A stretch of 64,000 nt of DNA from Streptomyces sp. P9-A4 (lineage in GTDB: Bacteria > Actinomycetota > Actinomycetes > Streptomycetales > Streptomycetaceae). The notes under the pieces are model-generated. The model saw only the letters and a program-made list of their open reading frames with translations, ran no database searches and was not told the origin of the DNA. The stretch covers positions 6,396,501 through 6,460,500 of the forward strand of contig NZ_JAZIFY010000001.1 of NCBI RefSeq assembly GCF_036634195.1, given 5' to 3'. Position numbers and translations under genes: made by a program. The first letter of the stretch is position 1; every line of letters starts with the position of its first letter. Positions 41,014 to 50,455 of this stretch are shown one piece after another.

Positions 41014-42216
41014 ATGAAGCGCAGGCGCACCTTTCCCGCCGTGCTGGCCGCGTTCGTCCTGGCCGTGCTCGGGCTCGCACTCCCTTCCGGCTCCGCCGCG
41101 GCGGCTCCGACGTGGACGCTCCGCTGGGCGCCCGACCCCGCCGCCGTCGGACTCGGCGGCTTCGAGACCGTGGAGGACGACCGCGCCGACTCGCATCCCG
41201 GGGGCGCGCCCCACATCAAGGCCGCGGGGGACGCCTATCGATTTGACATGCACATGGTCGATCGGGACACCTCCACCGACCGTCAGCGCCAGGAGGTCAC
41301 CGGCAACCGGACCTCGCCCTCCGGCTACCTCCAGTGGCGGCTCGGTGAGACCTGGCGGGTCACGTACTCGATGTACATCCCCAGCTCGCTGATGGCCACG
41401 ACGAGCTTCACCCACATCATGCAGACCAAGCAGCCCGGCACCGGCACCTCACCGATCACCGTCACCTCGCTGCGCCGCGTCAACGGCGTCCAGACCATCG
41501 AGCACAAGGTCATCGAGGGGGACGTCCTGGTCGGCCGGACGAACCTGGAGCCGCTGCAGAACAAGTGGATCGACATCGAGTACGAGATCAGGATCGGCGA
41601 CGGGACGGACGGCTCCGTGCGCTGGGTCGTGAAGAGCGGCGGCACCACGGTCGTCGACGCGACCAGGACCGGCGTCGACACCTTCCTCGCCGACCGGGTA
41701 CGGCCCAAGTGGGGCATCTACCGCTCCCTGGGCGACACCTCCGGCTCGCTGCGCGACACGTATCTGCTGCTGCGCGACCTGCGCGCGTACCAGCTCACCG
41801 GCGGCACCCCTGGAACCGATGTCCCGCTGTCCCAGGGCAAGCCGGCCACCGCCTCCTCCACCGAGGCCGCGGGGTACGAACCCGGAAAGGCGGTGGACGG
41901 ACAGACCGGCACCCGCTGGGCCTCCGCCGAGGGCGTCGATCCGCAGTGGCTCCGCGTCGACCTGGGCGCCCCCGTCCCGCTCTCGCGGGTCCGGCTCGAC
42001 TGGGAGGCCGCGTACGCCACGGCGTACCGGATCCAGGGTTCCACCGACGGGACGACCTGGACGGACCTCGCCTCGGTGACGGCCGGCGACGGCGGCACGG
42101 ACGAGCTCGCGGTGAACGGGACGGCCCGCTACGTCCGGGTGTACGGCACCCGGCGGGCCACGGCGTACGGCTACTCGCTGTGGGAGTTCAAGGTCTACGG
42201 CCCGGGGGCGGCCTGA
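41014..42216 (+). CDS. Secreted polysaccharide-lyase-like protein with F5/8C (CBM32) domain
   Basis: A 400-residue exported protein. Signal peptide at residues 1-33 (KRRR then hydrophobic core, GSAAAAP). The first domain, about 35-260, resembles the concanavalin-fold polysaccharide lyase group (heparin lyase I-like): DTSTDRQRQEVTGNRTSPSGY, MYIPSSLMATTSFTHIMQTKQPG, then WIDIEYEIRIG. A C-terminal F5/8 type C (CBM32) domain, about 268-400, is shown by GKPATASSTEAAGYEPGKAVDG, TRWAS and YVRVYGTRRATAYGYSLWEFKVYG. It probably binds and cleaves an extracellular polysaccharide; the exact substrate is unclear. Confidence 0.8.
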   Translation: MKRRRTFPAVLAAFVLAVLGLALPSGSAAAAPTWTLRWAPDPAAVGLGGFETVEDDRADSHPGGAPHIKAAGDAYRFDMHMVDRDTSTDRQRQEVTGNRTSPSGYLQWRLGETWRVTYSMYIPSSLMATTSFTHIMQTKQPGTGTSPITVTSLRRVNGVQTIEHKVIEGDVLVGRTNLEPLQNKWIDIEYEIRIGDGTDGSVRWVVKSGGTTVVDATRTGVDTFLADRVRPKWGIYRSLGDTSGSLRDTYLLLRDLRAYQLTGGTPGTDVPLSQGKPATASSTEAAGYEPGKAVDGQTGTRWASAEGVDPQWLRVDLGAPVPLSRVRLDWEAAYATAYRIQGSTDGTTWTDLASVTAGDGGTDELAVNGTARYVRVYGTRRATAYGYSLWEFKVYGPGAA

Positions 42217-42241
42217 GACACGGGGTGGTCCCCCCGCCCGC

Positions 42242-43078
42242 TCAGGCGCGGGCCGCCCCGTCGGGCTTCCGTCCCCAGGCGGTGAGCATGCCGGCGGACA
42301 GCGCGGCGCACGCGTCGGAGTCCAGGTAGCGGACCGCCGCGTCGATTCCGGCGTCGTCGATCAGACCGGTGGCGCGCATCGCCTCGCGGCTGCGGTCCCA
42401 GGTGTCCGCCCAGAAGAGGCTGAGGGGACTCCCGGGCACCAGCGGCGGTACGTGGATCTCGGCGGCGACGGGCGCGAGCCCGGCCGCCCGCAGCAGCCGC
42501 GGGTACGAGGCCACCCCGGAGACATCGGTGCCGATGGTGGCCCGCAGCCCCTGCCACATGGCCCGCATGGCGACGGTGTACGGGGTGCTGGGCGTCCGGT
42601 CGCTCGTCAGGTCGACGGCGTCGCTGACGACCAGCACGCCGCCGGGCGCGACGAGCCCGGCCAGGGTGCCGACCAGCCGCTCGCGCTCGGCCAGGTGCAT
42701 CAGGACGAAACGCGCGTGGACGAGCCGGAACCGGCCGGGGGCGAAGTCCGGGGCGGTGATGTCGGCCTCCAGCAGCCCGAGCCCGGGGACGGGCCGTGCG
42801 GCGAGGAAACGTACGTCGCGGTCCACGGCGAGGACGCCCGCCACCCCGGCCTCTTCGAGGAGGCGCCGGGAGAGGGTGCCGGTGCCGGCGCCCACGTCGA
42901 GGCAGTCCCACCCCGGCCCGGCGCCCAGCGCCGTCAGCCGGGCGAAGCTGATGTCGTCGTAGGCGAGGGCGCCGAAGTCGATGCGCTTGCCCTCACCCGC
43001 CTGCTCGGGCCGGAAGGCGGACTCGCCGTACCGGCCGCCACCCGGAACGTCCCCGGGGGCATCGTCGAACGTGCTCAT
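42242..43078 (-). CDS. Class I SAM-dependent methyltransferase
   Basis: A 278-residue methyltransferase. Motif I is CLDVGAGTGTLSRRLLEE (about 58-75), then VLAVDRDVRFLA, LLEADITAPDF, RLVHARFVLMHLAERERLV and a LVAPGGVLVVSDAVDL post-motif. The substrate is unknown; the fold resembles small-molecule methyltransferases with a C-terminal helical cap. AAGAGG lies 7 nt before the ATG. It converges with the lyase-like gene, 25 bp apart. Confidence 0.85.
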   Translation of the reverse strand: MSTFDDAPGDVPGGGRYGESAFRPEQAGEGKRIDFGALAYDDISFARLTALGAGPGWDCLDVGAGTGTLSRRLLEEAGVAGVLAVDRDVRFLAARPVPGLGLLEADITAPDFAPGRFRLVHARFVLMHLAERERLVGTLAGLVAPGGVLVVSDAVDLTSDRTPSTPYTVAMRAMWQGLRATIGTDVSGVASYPRLLRAAGLAPVAAEIHVPPLVPGSPLSLFWADTWDRSREAMRATGLIDDAGIDAAVRYLDSDACAALSAGMLTAWGRKPDGAARA

Positions 43079-43227
43079 GGCCGGACCTCTTCACAGGGTG
43101 GGGCGATTCCGGGCGACCCGCCACGGGACCGCCCCACCACCGATCCTGCACGGCCCCCCGCCCGCACCCCAGAGGCGCGCCGAACCCGCGAGCCGATCGG
43201 AACGGACGGAGTGTCAGAGGCGGCCCG

Positions 43228-43233
43228 TAGCGT
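43228..43233 (+). promoter_or_regulatory. -10 box of a leaderless short ORF
   Basis: TAGCGT is 7 nt before the ATG at 43241, identical in geometry to the leaderless genes elsewhere in the window. Confidence 0.4.
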
Positions 43234-43240
43234 GATCGTC

Positions 43241-43318
43241 ATGAACGACATCACGAGCGGCGTCGGCGCCTGGCCGACCCGGGGGATACCGGTCACCGTG
43301 GACGACTTCGGCGCGTAG
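43241..43318 (+). CDS. Possible 25-residue leaderless peptide
   Basis: A 25-codon ORF (begins MNDITSGVGAWP, ends VDDFGA). The well-placed TAGCGT box argues that it is transcribed and translated from its first base. Residues are mixed polar and hydrophobic with no membrane segment. It could be a small peptide or the remnant of a longer gene truncated by a stop. No homologue comes to mind. Confidence 0.35.
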   Translation: MNDITSGVGAWPTRGIPVTVDDFGA

Positions 43319-43434
43319 CGGGCGGGTCCCGGGGGTGCGGACGGGTGTTCGGGCGGGGGGTGGTGGGGGTGCGCGGTGCCGGGGGCTAGAGTCGGCGCCT
43401 GTTCGAACTGGGGGAACGGGAACAGGGGAGTCGC

Positions 43435-43932
43435 ATGTACACGCAACTCAGGGAGACGGCGCATGAATTGGCCGGAGTCCTGTGGCGGGAGCACACCGTC
43501 TACCGGGAGCGGGGCGGTGGAGTGGTGATCCGGGGCGAGCACGTCGGCCGCTGGATCAGTCTCGGTCCGACCGGGGGCAAGGACCAGGCGCTGCTGCGCG
43601 CCGGCCGGCTCCTCGACGGCGGGACCACGGCCCCGGCCCGTACCGAGATCGTCGTCGACCTGACGGCGGGGACGGCGGAGCTGGCGGCGGTCTGCCGGCG
43701 GCTGCTCGCCGAGGTCGCCGCGGCTGCCGAACCCGCCCCGGGCGGGACGGCCGGCAGGGAGAAGAGGCCGAAGCGCGAGAAGCCGGGTCGCGCGGCGCGT
43801 GCCGCCCGGCCCGCCCGGCCCCGTAAGGAGCGGCACACGGGTCCGGGTTCCCTGATCGTGCTGCTCTGCGTCGCCGGGGTGCTGGGGGCGTGGCTCTACA
43901 GCCTCTTCGGCGGGTACGGCCCCGGGTTCTGA
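43435..43932 (+). CDS. Hypothetical protein with C-terminal membrane anchor
   Basis: 165 residues, no recognised family. The first 90 residues form a soluble domain (ELAGVLWREHTVYRERGGGVVIRGEHVGRWISLG, TEIVVDLTAGTAELAAVCRRLL). A basic Lys/Arg/Pro/Ala linker follows (REKRPKREKPGRAARAARPARPRK). One transmembrane helix ends the protein (SLIVLLCVAGVLGAWLYSLFGG). A GGGGAG site precedes the ATG. It stands alone and converges with the sphingomyelinase-like gene. Confidence 0.75.
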   Translation: MYTQLRETAHELAGVLWREHTVYRERGGGVVIRGEHVGRWISLGPTGGKDQALLRAGRLLDGGTTAPARTEIVVDLTAGTAELAAVCRRLLAEVAAAAEPAPGGTAGREKRPKREKPGRAARAARPARPRKERHTGPGSLIVLLCVAGVLGAWLYSLFGGYGPGF

Positions 43933-43966
43933 GCCGCGCCCGCCGCGTACCGCCCGCCGGGCCGGA

Positions 43967-44971
43967 TCAGAACCCGGTGACCGGGTAGTGGTCGGAGAGG
44001 TTGCTGTACGTGTACTGGGTGCCCCAGCTGGATACGGTCCACGGGGCGCTCTTCTCCAGCACCACGTTGTTGGTCCAGCCGGCGGGGCGGGCGTTCCCGG
44101 CGCGGTAGAGGATGTAGTCGAGGTCCTCGCGCGGGTCGTCCGGGTAGCGCTCGGAGGCGATCGAGTTCAGCTCGGTGTCGAAGGAGTACGGGTGGCCGGT
44201 GCGGGCGTCCGCGCCCACCAGACCGGCGTCGGCGAGCATGGTGTCGTACTCCGGGGTGTGCGAGTCGACGTTCATGTCACCGGCGACGATGACCTGCTCG
44301 TTCGCCGGGATGTTCTTGGCGTCGAGGAAGGCGTCGATCGTCTTGAACTGGCGGCTGCGCATCTGCGCCGCCTCGCCGGCCGAGCAGCCCGGGTCGGTGG
44401 ACTGGGCGTGGGTGCCGACGACGTGGACGCGGCTGCCGTTCACATCGAGGACGGTGTACGCGAAGCCCTTGTTCGACCACCAGTCGGCGCCGCAGGCGTC
44501 CTTGTAGACGTACTGCTCCTTGCGGACGATCGGCCACTTGCTGAGGATCGTCACCCCGCCGTCCTCCGGGGTGGTGGCGGAGTAGGACCCGCCGGTGGCG
44601 TCCCAGCCGCTCTTGCTGCGGCCGACGACCGGGGTCTGGTACGGGTACCGGGGGGCGGCGTTCGCCTTGAGCGCGTCCGAGGCGGAGTTGTCGAAGGCCT
44701 CCTGGAGCACGACGACGTCCTGGCCCTGGAAGAAGGGGGCGGCGGGGATCGCGGCTGCCCGGTGGTCCTGGCCCCAGTTCGGGTAGAGGGTCTTGCTGAA
44801 AATGAACGTGTTGTACGTGAGCACCTTCAGCCGCGGCGCCTCGGCGGCCGTCGTGGCGGAGGCTGCGGTCGCGCCCGGTGCGGTCGCGGCCAGGGCGGCG
44901 GCGGCGAGCGCAAGGGAAAGAGCGGCGCCGGGGGCGCGGCGGAGCGCGGCGAACGACACGTGAACTCCCAT
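43967..44971 (-). CDS. Secreted sphingomyelinase C-like phosphodiesterase (EEP superfamily)
   Basis: A 334-residue exported EEP-fold phosphodiesterase. A signal peptide (AALSLALAAAALAATAPGATAAS) is followed by RLKVLTYNTFIFSKTLYPNWGQDHRAAAI, VVVLQEAFDN (catalytic Glu), VVGTHAQSTD, QVIVAGDMNVDSHTPEY (Asp-Met-Asn), DDPREDLDYILY and NLSDHYPVTGF (Asp-His). Bacterial sphingomyelinases share this set with metal-dependent nucleases. It probably hydrolyses phospholipids outside the cell. GTG 44959 with GGGAG upstream is an alternative start, four codons downstream. Confidence 0.88.
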   Translation of the reverse strand: MGVHVSFAALRRAPGAALSLALAAAALAATAPGATAASATTAAEAPRLKVLTYNTFIFSKTLYPNWGQDHRAAAIPAAPFFQGQDVVVLQEAFDNSASDALKANAAPRYPYQTPVVGRSKSGWDATGGSYSATTPEDGGVTILSKWPIVRKEQYVYKDACGADWWSNKGFAYTVLDVNGSRVHVVGTHAQSTDPGCSAGEAAQMRSRQFKTIDAFLDAKNIPANEQVIVAGDMNVDSHTPEYDTMLADAGLVGADARTGHPYSFDTELNSIASERYPDDPREDLDYILYRAGNARPAGWTNNVVLEKSAPWTVSSWGTQYTYSNLSDHYPVTGF

Positions 44972-45117
44972 AAGGGTGTGGGGGGTTGAGCTGGCGTCGC
45001 ACATACAATCAGCCGTGGTTACCTTCCGGTAGCCTTTGGGTGCCGGGAATCTGGACGCGCTCGCACGAACTCGCCAACTCTCACGCCAGTGTCTGATTTG
45101 TACTGTTTTGAACCAGG

Positions 45118-45123
45118 TAGAAT
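45118..45123 (+). promoter_or_regulatory. -10 box of leaderless AtpF-like promoter
   Basis: TAGAAT, close to consensus, is followed by 6 nt and the ATG at 45130. Confidence 0.6.
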
Positions 45124-45129
45124 GCGCCC

Positions 45130-45615
45130 ATGACCCTCGCGAACTCGACGATCTTCAAGATGGACCTCGGTCCGCTCAACCCTGTCTGGGCAGAGCTCAT
45201 CCTCGGCCTGGTGGTGTTCGGATTCACCTTCCTCGTCCTGGCGAAGGGCATCCTGCCGAAGATCAAGCGCACCCTTGAGGAGCGCGAAGACGCCATCGAC
45301 GGCGGCACCGAGCGCGCCGACGACCTGCGCTCCGAGGCCACGCAGATCCGTGAGCAGTACGAGGCCGAGCTGGCCGAGGCCCGCCACGAGGCCGCCCGCA
45401 TCCGCTCCAAGGCCGTCGAGGAGGGCTCGGAGGCCATCGCCGCCGCCCGCGCCGAGGGCAACGCCGAGCGCGACACCATCCTCGCCGCCGGTGCCGCGAA
45501 GATCGCCGCCGAGCGCGCCGCCGCCGAGCGCGAGCTCACCGCGGACGTCGACGCCTGGGCGCACGCCCTCGCCGCCCGTATCGTCGGCGAGCCGGTCGGC
45601 GCCGACCGCGCCTGA
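45130..45615 (+). CDS. Orphan F0F1 ATP synthase subunit b-like protein
   Basis: A 161-residue protein clearly related to AtpF (subunit b). One N-terminal membrane helix (LILGLVVFGFTFLVLAKGILPKI) is followed by LEEREDAIDGG, EARHEAARIRSKAVEEG and a long Ala/Glu/Arg coiled coil, ending at ADVDAWAHALAARIVGEPVG where a longer subunit b usually continues. It is not in an atp operon; no other ATP synthase genes are present. It could replace or modify the stator, or be a coiled-coil membrane scaffold. It has its own leaderless promoter and a strong terminator. Confidence 0.85.
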   Translation: MTLANSTIFKMDLGPLNPVWAELILGLVVFGFTFLVLAKGILPKIKRTLEEREDAIDGGTERADDLRSEATQIREQYEAELAEARHEAARIRSKAVEEGSEAIAAARAEGNAERDTILAAGAAKIAAERAAAERELTADVDAWAHALAARIVGEPVGADRA

Positions 45616-45629
45616 CCCGCCATGCCCGC

Positions 45630-45674
45630 AAGGGGCCGTCACCAGGGGCCGCAGCGCCCGGGTGACGGCCCCTT
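45630..45674 (+). terminator. Terminator after AtpF-like gene
   Basis: A perfect 14-bp stem (45630-45643 with 45661-45674) around a 17-nt loop begins 15 bp after the stop codon. Confidence 0.85.
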
Positions 45675-45713
45675 CGTCATGGGTGCAGCCTGGAACACAT
45701 GAGGAGAAGCCCC

Positions 45714-46607
45714 GTGGAACGAGCGAAGCGCGCCGACCGCGCCCCGACGGACGGCCGCGCGGGCGACCCGGAGCCGCCGCCCGTCGGCGGAGTGCTGTGG
45801 AGCGTCGCGGGTGACGTCCGCGCGCTGCTCATGCTGCCCGCCGCCCTCACCATGCAGGTCGCCCACCCCGCGATCGGCGCCGGCGTCGACGCCCACTCGG
45901 TCTTCCGTACCGACCCCTGGGGCCGCGGCGAGCGCTCCCTGAGCTCGCTCCAGCTGTGGATCTACGGCGGCGAGGAGGCCACCGAGGAAGGGCGCCGCCT
46001 CCGGGAACTGCACCGGACCATCCAGGGCACCGACGCCCACGGACGCCGCTACCACGCCCTCACCCCCGCCTACTACTCCTGGGTGCACGCCACCGGCTTC
46101 CCCGTCTACACCTGGGGGCTCAGCCTCCTCGCCCGCCCCCTCACCGCGGCGCAGGAGCGGCAGCTGTACGCCGAGTGGCTCCAGGTCGGCCGGATCCTCG
46201 GCATCCACGACCGGGACATGCCGCAGACGATCGAGGCGTTCTGGCCGTACTACCGCAAGGTCCTCGCCGAGGAGCTGGAGGCGACCGTCGTCGTCCGGGA
46301 GCTGCTCGACCCCGACCAGCCGGTGCCCGCCCCCGACCGGGGCCCGCTGCCGATCCGGCTCGCCCTCCGGCTGCTCTGGCCCGTGCTGCGCCGGCCCTTC
46401 CTGCGCCTGCGGGCCTTCCTCACCGTCGGCCTGATGCCGCCGGACGCCCGGGCGGCCATCGGCCTGGAGTGGACGGACGCCCAGGAACGGGCGCTGCGCC
46501 GGTTCGCCCGGGTCGTCCGCGCCGTGGTCCCCGTCCTGCCGGAGCGGCTGCGCTATCTGCCGCTCGCCCGGAAGGCCCGTGGGGCCGCCCGTCGCGCCGG
46601 GCGCTGA
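45714..46607 (+). CDS. MpaB/DUF2236-family oxygenase-like protein
   Basis: A 297-residue protein of the oxygenase MpaB/latex-clearing (DUF2236) family, heme-binding enzymes that cleave or oxidise lipids and rubber-like substrates. Hallmarks are LLMLPAALTMQVAHPAIGAGVDAHS with the likely heme His, FRTDPWGRGERSLSSLQLWIYG, YYSWVHATGFPVYTWGL and RILGIHDRDMPQTIEAFWPYYRKV. No signal peptide is seen. GTG 45714 has GAGGAG 7 nt upstream, preferred to ATG 45699 at that ribosome site. It converges with the M1 peptidase gene. Confidence 0.85.
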   Translation: MERAKRADRAPTDGRAGDPEPPPVGGVLWSVAGDVRALLMLPAALTMQVAHPAIGAGVDAHSVFRTDPWGRGERSLSSLQLWIYGGEEATEEGRRLRELHRTIQGTDAHGRRYHALTPAYYSWVHATGFPVYTWGLSLLARPLTAAQERQLYAEWLQVGRILGIHDRDMPQTIEAFWPYYRKVLAEELEATVVVRELLDPDQPVPAPDRGPLPIRLALRLLWPVLRRPFLRLRAFLTVGLMPPDARAAIGLEWTDAQERALRRFARVVRAVVPVLPERLRYLPLARKARGAARRAGR

Positions 46608-46623
46608 CGGACGGCCCCACGGG
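46576..46623. terminator. Terminator overlapping the MpaB gene end
   Basis: CCCGTGGGGCCG (46576-46587) pairs with CGGCCCCACGGG (46612-46623), a perfect 12-bp stem with an inner 24-nt loop. The left arm lies in the final codons of the MpaB-type gene; it can also serve the converging peptidase gene. Confidence 0.7.
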
Positions 46624-46632
46624 TGCGGCGGC

Positions 46633-48183
46633 TCAGTGCCCGCCGTGCTCCCCGGTCTCGTGGACCGTGTTCGTCGCCGCGATCTTCTTCCAGGACTTCG
46701 GCTGCACCGGCTTCGGGGCCGTCGTCCGCGCGGCCGGACCACCGGACGCCGGCGCCGCCGCCGGGGCGGACAGACCGACGGCCGCCGCCGTCGACGCGGA
46801 CGGCTTCGAGGGCTGGTACAGCCAGGTGTCGAACAGCTCGGCCAGCGGCTTGCCGGAGACCTGCTCCGCGTACCGTACGAAATCGGCCACGCGCGCGTTC
46901 CCGTAGGCGAACTGCTGCGGCCAGCCCTTCAGAATCGCGAAGAAGTCCTCGTCGCCGATCTCGTTGCGCAGCGCCTGGAGGGCCAGCGCGCCCCGGTCGT
47001 AGACGGCGATGTGGAACTGGTTGTCCGCACCCGGGTCACCCGGCTTCACCGTCCAGAACGGGTCGTCGGCCGTCCGCGTGGCGTACACGTAGTCCGCCAG
47101 CTCCTGGGCCGTGCCCTCGCCCTGCTTCTCCGACCACAGCCACTGGCTGTAGCGGGCGAAGCCCTCGTTGACCCAGATGTCCTTCCAGCCGCGGACGGAC
47201 ACGCTGTCGCCGTACCACTGGTGCGCCAGCTCGTGGACGACCACCGACACGTTCGCGCCGTTGGCGAACTGCCGCGGGCTGTAGAACGGGCGGGTCTGCG
47301 TCTCCAGGGCGAATCCGCTGGTCACATTGGGCACGTAACCGCCGAGCGAGTTGAAGGGGTACGGGCCGAAGATCCCTTCGAGCCACTCCGCGACCTCGGT
47401 CGTCCGCTCGATCGAGGCGCGCGCGGCGCCGCCGTTGTCACCGAGGTCCTTGCTGTACGCGTTGAGGACCGGCAGCCCGTTCGCCGTCCTGTCCGTCGTG
47501 ATGTCGAACTTCCCGACGGCGAGAGTGGCGAGATAGGTCGCCTGCGGCTTGTTGGAGCGCCAGTTGAAGCGGGTCCAGCCGAGGAACGAGGACTGCGACT
47601 GGAGCACACCGTTGCTGATGGCCTGGGTGCCGTCCGGCACCTGGACGGAGACGTCGAAGGTGGCCTTGTCCAGCGGGTGGTCGTTGGAGGGGAACCACCA
47701 GACGGCCGAATCCGGCTCCTGCGCCGCCACACCGCCGTCCGGAGTACGGGCCCAGGCCGACCAGCCGTCGATCTTCACCTCGGAGGGCTTGCCCGCGTAG
47801 CGGACGACGACCGTGACCGACTTGTTCTTCTCCAGCGGGGCCGCCGGGGTGACCTCCAGCTCGTGGGCGCCCGAGGCGGCGAACTTCGCGAGACGGCCGT
47901 TGACCCGTACCTCGCTGACGGCCAGGCCGATGTCCAGGTTGAACCGGGACAGGTTCTGGGTGGTGGTGGCGAGGATCGTCGCCGTGCCCTCCAGCAGGTC
48001 CGTGGCGGGCTGGTACTTCAGGCGCAGGTCGTAGTGGGAGACGTCGTAGCCGCCGTTGCCGCTGGTGGGGTAGTAGGAGTCGCCGATGCCCGGGGCCCCA
48101 GGACTGAAGTCGGCCGCCGATGCCGGGATCGCCAGCAGCAGGGAGGCCGCGAGGGCGCTCGGAACGATGATTCTGCGGTGCAC
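46633..48183 (-). CDS. Secreted M1-family zinc aminopeptidase
   Basis: A 516-residue exported peptidase. The signal peptide is about residues 1-25 (IIVPSALAASLLLAIPASAAD). The catalytic zinc motif VVVHELAHQWYGDSVSV with the downstream NEGFARY gives HExxH-x18-E; the exopeptidase GxMEN equivalent is altered to SGFALETQTRPF. The C-terminal 60 residues are Ala/Pro/Ser-rich. GTG 48183 has GGGGAG 5 nt upstream, better than ATG 48201. It is the first of three neighbouring secreted peptidases, facing the other two. Confidence 0.9.
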   Translation of the reverse strand: MHRRIIVPSALAASLLLAIPASAADFSPGAPGIGDSYYPTSGNGGYDVSHYDLRLKYQPATDLLEGTATILATTTQNLSRFNLDIGLAVSEVRVNGRLAKFAASGAHELEVTPAAPLEKNKSVTVVVRYAGKPSEVKIDGWSAWARTPDGGVAAQEPDSAVWWFPSNDHPLDKATFDVSVQVPDGTQAISNGVLQSQSSFLGWTRFNWRSNKPQATYLATLAVGKFDITTDRTANGLPVLNAYSKDLGDNGGAARASIERTTEVAEWLEGIFGPYPFNSLGGYVPNVTSGFALETQTRPFYSPRQFANGANVSVVVHELAHQWYGDSVSVRGWKDIWVNEGFARYSQWLWSEKQGEGTAQELADYVYATRTADDPFWTVKPGDPGADNQFHIAVYDRGALALQALRNEIGDEDFFAILKGWPQQFAYGNARVADFVRYAEQVSGKPLAELFDTWLYQPSKPSASTAAAVGLSAPAAAPASGGPAARTTAPKPVQPKSWKKIAATNTVHETGEHGGH

Positions 48184-48432
48184 AGGTGCTCCCCAAGTCA
48201 TAAGAAACGTAAGACGCGCGGGTGGTCGTCGGTCCTTGGTGCGGACACTATTCAGCCCCTCGACGCACCGTCACGTCCAGAGCACCTCCTGTCACATGAT
48301 CGCCATTCGGCCGACACGAACCCTCCGTCACGGCCGTCCGTACCGGATCCGGTGGCCGGCGACTCGGCGGGAACGGGGCACCGTCGCCATACGGGTCTCT
48401 CCGGCCCTCTTTTGCGCGGGAGTTGGCCGGGG

Positions 48433-48438
48433 TACGTT
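48433..48438 (+). promoter_or_regulatory. -10 box of leaderless CocE/X-Pro peptidase promoter
   Basis: TACGTT is followed by 7 nt and the ATG at 48446. Confidence 0.5.
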
Positions 48439-48445
48439 CCCGCCC

Positions 48446-50455
48446 ATGCCGATGCGAAAGCGGAGAACCCGCGGAGCCCGACTGCCGTACGGAACCCTCG
48501 TGGTCGCGGCCACCGCCGCCCTGCTCGCGACCCTGGTGACCCCCGCCGACGCGCGGCCGGGGCCCGCCCCGCGCGAGTCCCGGCCCGTCCACTCGTACGC
48601 CGACGCGATCCGCGAGTCCGTCTGGGTCGACACCGGACTCGACGGCGACGCCGACGGCCGGACCGACCGGGTCGCCGTCGACATCGTCCGCCCCGGGGAG
48701 CCCGCCGCGGCCGGCCGGAAGGTCCCGGTCATCATGGACGCCAGCCCGTACTACGCCTGCTGCGGGCGCGGCAACGAAGGGCAGACGAAGACCTACGACG
48801 CCGAGGGCAACCCCGTCCGGTTCCCGCTCTTCTACGACAACTTCTTCGTCCCGCGCGGCTACGCCTTCGTCGCCGTCGACCTGGCGGGCACCAGCCGCTC
48901 CGACGGCTGCGACGACGTCGGCGGACGCTCCGACGTCCAGTCGGCCAAGGCCGTCGTCGACTGGCTGAACGGCCGCGCCCGCGGCTACACCTCCCGTACG
49001 GGGGAGACCGCGGCCCGCGCCACCACCTGGTCCACCGGGAACGTCGGCATGATCGGCAAGAGCTGGGACGGCACCATCGCCAACGGCGTCGCCGCCACCG
49101 GCGTCGAAGGGCTGAAGACGATCGTGCCGATCGGCGCGATCTCCTCCTGGTACGACTACTTCCACTCCCAGGGCGCCCCGCTCTACAACGCCAACCCGAG
49201 CTGGCTCTCCGAGTACGTGAACAGCCCCGAGGCGCAGGCCCGTTGCGGCGCCGTCCAGGACCGGGTCGCGGCCGGCACCCCGTACAGCGGCGACCGGACC
49301 GCGGCCTGGGCCGAGCGCGACCACGTGCGGAACGCGGGCAAGGTCAAGGCCAGCGTCTTCGTCGTCCACGGGCAGCAGGACCTCAACGTGCGCGCCAAGC
49401 AGTTCGGCCAGTGGTGGGACGCGCTCGCGGCCCACGGCGTCGAACGGAAGATCTGGCTCTCCCAGACCGGCCACGTCGACCCCTTCGACTACCGGCGCGC
49501 CGACTGGGTCCGCACCCTGCACCGCTGGTTCGACCACTACCTCCTCGGCTACGACAACGGCATCGACCGCGAACCGGTCGCCGACATCGAGCGCGCCCCG
49601 GACCGCTGGACCACCGACCGGCAGTGGCCGCCGCGCACCACCGGCACCACCACCCTGCGCCCCGCCCCCGGCACCGCGGCCGGCCCCGGCGTCCTCGGCC
49701 GCGCGCCCGCCGCCCCCGGCTCCACCGCGGCCTTCACCGACGACCCCGGCCTCGGCGAGCTGGACTGGGCCGCCGGGATCGACCGCGCCACCCCTGAGAA
49801 GGCCGGGTTCGTCACCCGTCCCCTCTCCCGTGACCTGCGGATCTCCGGCTCCTCGAAGGTGGCGGTCACCGCCACCCCGACCACCGCCACGGCGCACCTC
49901 TCCGCCGTCCTCGTCGACCTCGGACCCGACACGATCCGCGACTACGGCGCCCCCGGCGAGGGCATCACCACCCTCACCGACCGCACCTGCTGGGGTGCGA
50001 GCACCCCCGGTGACAGCGCCTGCTTCAAGGAGACCGAGGCCCGCACGGCGGACGTCGGGTACACCGTCGTCAGCCGGGGCTGGGCCGACCTCGGGACCTG
50101 GGCCGATCCGGGCAAGGAGCGCCCGCTGATCCCCGGCAGGGCGTACACGATGACCCTGGACCTCGCCGCCACCGACCATGTCGTCCCGGCCGGCCACCGG
50201 CTCGCCCTGATCGTCGGCGGCACGGACAAGGACCTGCTCGACCCCCCGTCGACCACCCCGACCCTGACGCTCGACCTCGCCCGCACCTGGGCGAAGGTGC
50301 CGCTGGTCGGCGGCGCCGAGGCCTTCGGCCGTGCCACCTCGGGACCGTACCCGGCCGTGACGCCGCCGCCCGCCGCCGTACCGTCCCTGAGCGGCGCCGT
50401 GCCGCCGGCGGGCGTCACCGGCCCGCGCCTGCCCGGAACCGGAGCCGCCCGATGA
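48446..50455 (+). CDS. Secreted CocE/NonD hydrolase, X-prolyl dipeptidyl aminopeptidase type
   Basis: A 669-residue exported serine hydrolase of the CocE/S15 group. The signal peptide ends near residue 36 ([12 protein letters not shown]). The nucleophile is Ser206 in GMIGKSWDG. The acid lies in [12 protein letters not shown] and the His in [10 protein letters not shown]. The C-terminal beta jelly roll ([23 protein letters not shown]) is the X-Pro peptidase C-domain. It removes N-terminal Xaa-Pro dipeptides or cleaves related esters. Its stop overlaps the carboxypeptidase start by ATGA, so the two are co-translated. Confidence 0.9.
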   Translation: MPMRKRRTRGARLPYGTLVVAATAALLATLVTPADARPGPAPRESRPVHSYADAIRESVWVDTGLDGDADGRTDRVAVDIVRPGEPAAAGRKVPVIMDASPYYACCGRGNEGQTKTYDAEGNPVRFPLFYDNFFVPRGYAFVAVDLAGTSRSDGCDDVGGRSDVQSAKAVVDWLNGRARGYTSRTGETAARATTWSTGNVGMIGKSWDGTIANGVAATGVEGLKTIVPIGAISSWYDYFHSQGAPLYNANPSWLSEYVNSPEAQARCGAVQDRVAAGTPYSGDRTAAWAERDHVRNAGKVKASVFVVHGQQDLNVRAKQFGQWWDALAAHGVERKIWLSQTGHVDPFDYRRADWVRTLHRWFDHYLLGYDNGIDREPVADIERAPDRWTTDRQWPPRTTGTTTLRPAPGTAAGPGVLGRAPAAPGSTAAFTDDPGLGELDWAAGIDRATPEKAGFVTRPLSRDLRISGSSKVAVTATPTTATAHLSAVLVDLGPDTIRDYGAPGEGITTLTDRTCWGASTPGDSACFKETEARTADVGYTVVSRGWADLGTWADPGKERPLIPGRAYTMTLDLAATDHVVPAGHRLALIVGGTDKDLLDPPSTTPTLTLDLARTWAKVPLVGGAEAFGRATSGPYPAVTPPPAAVPSLSGAVPPAGVTGPRLPGTGAAR

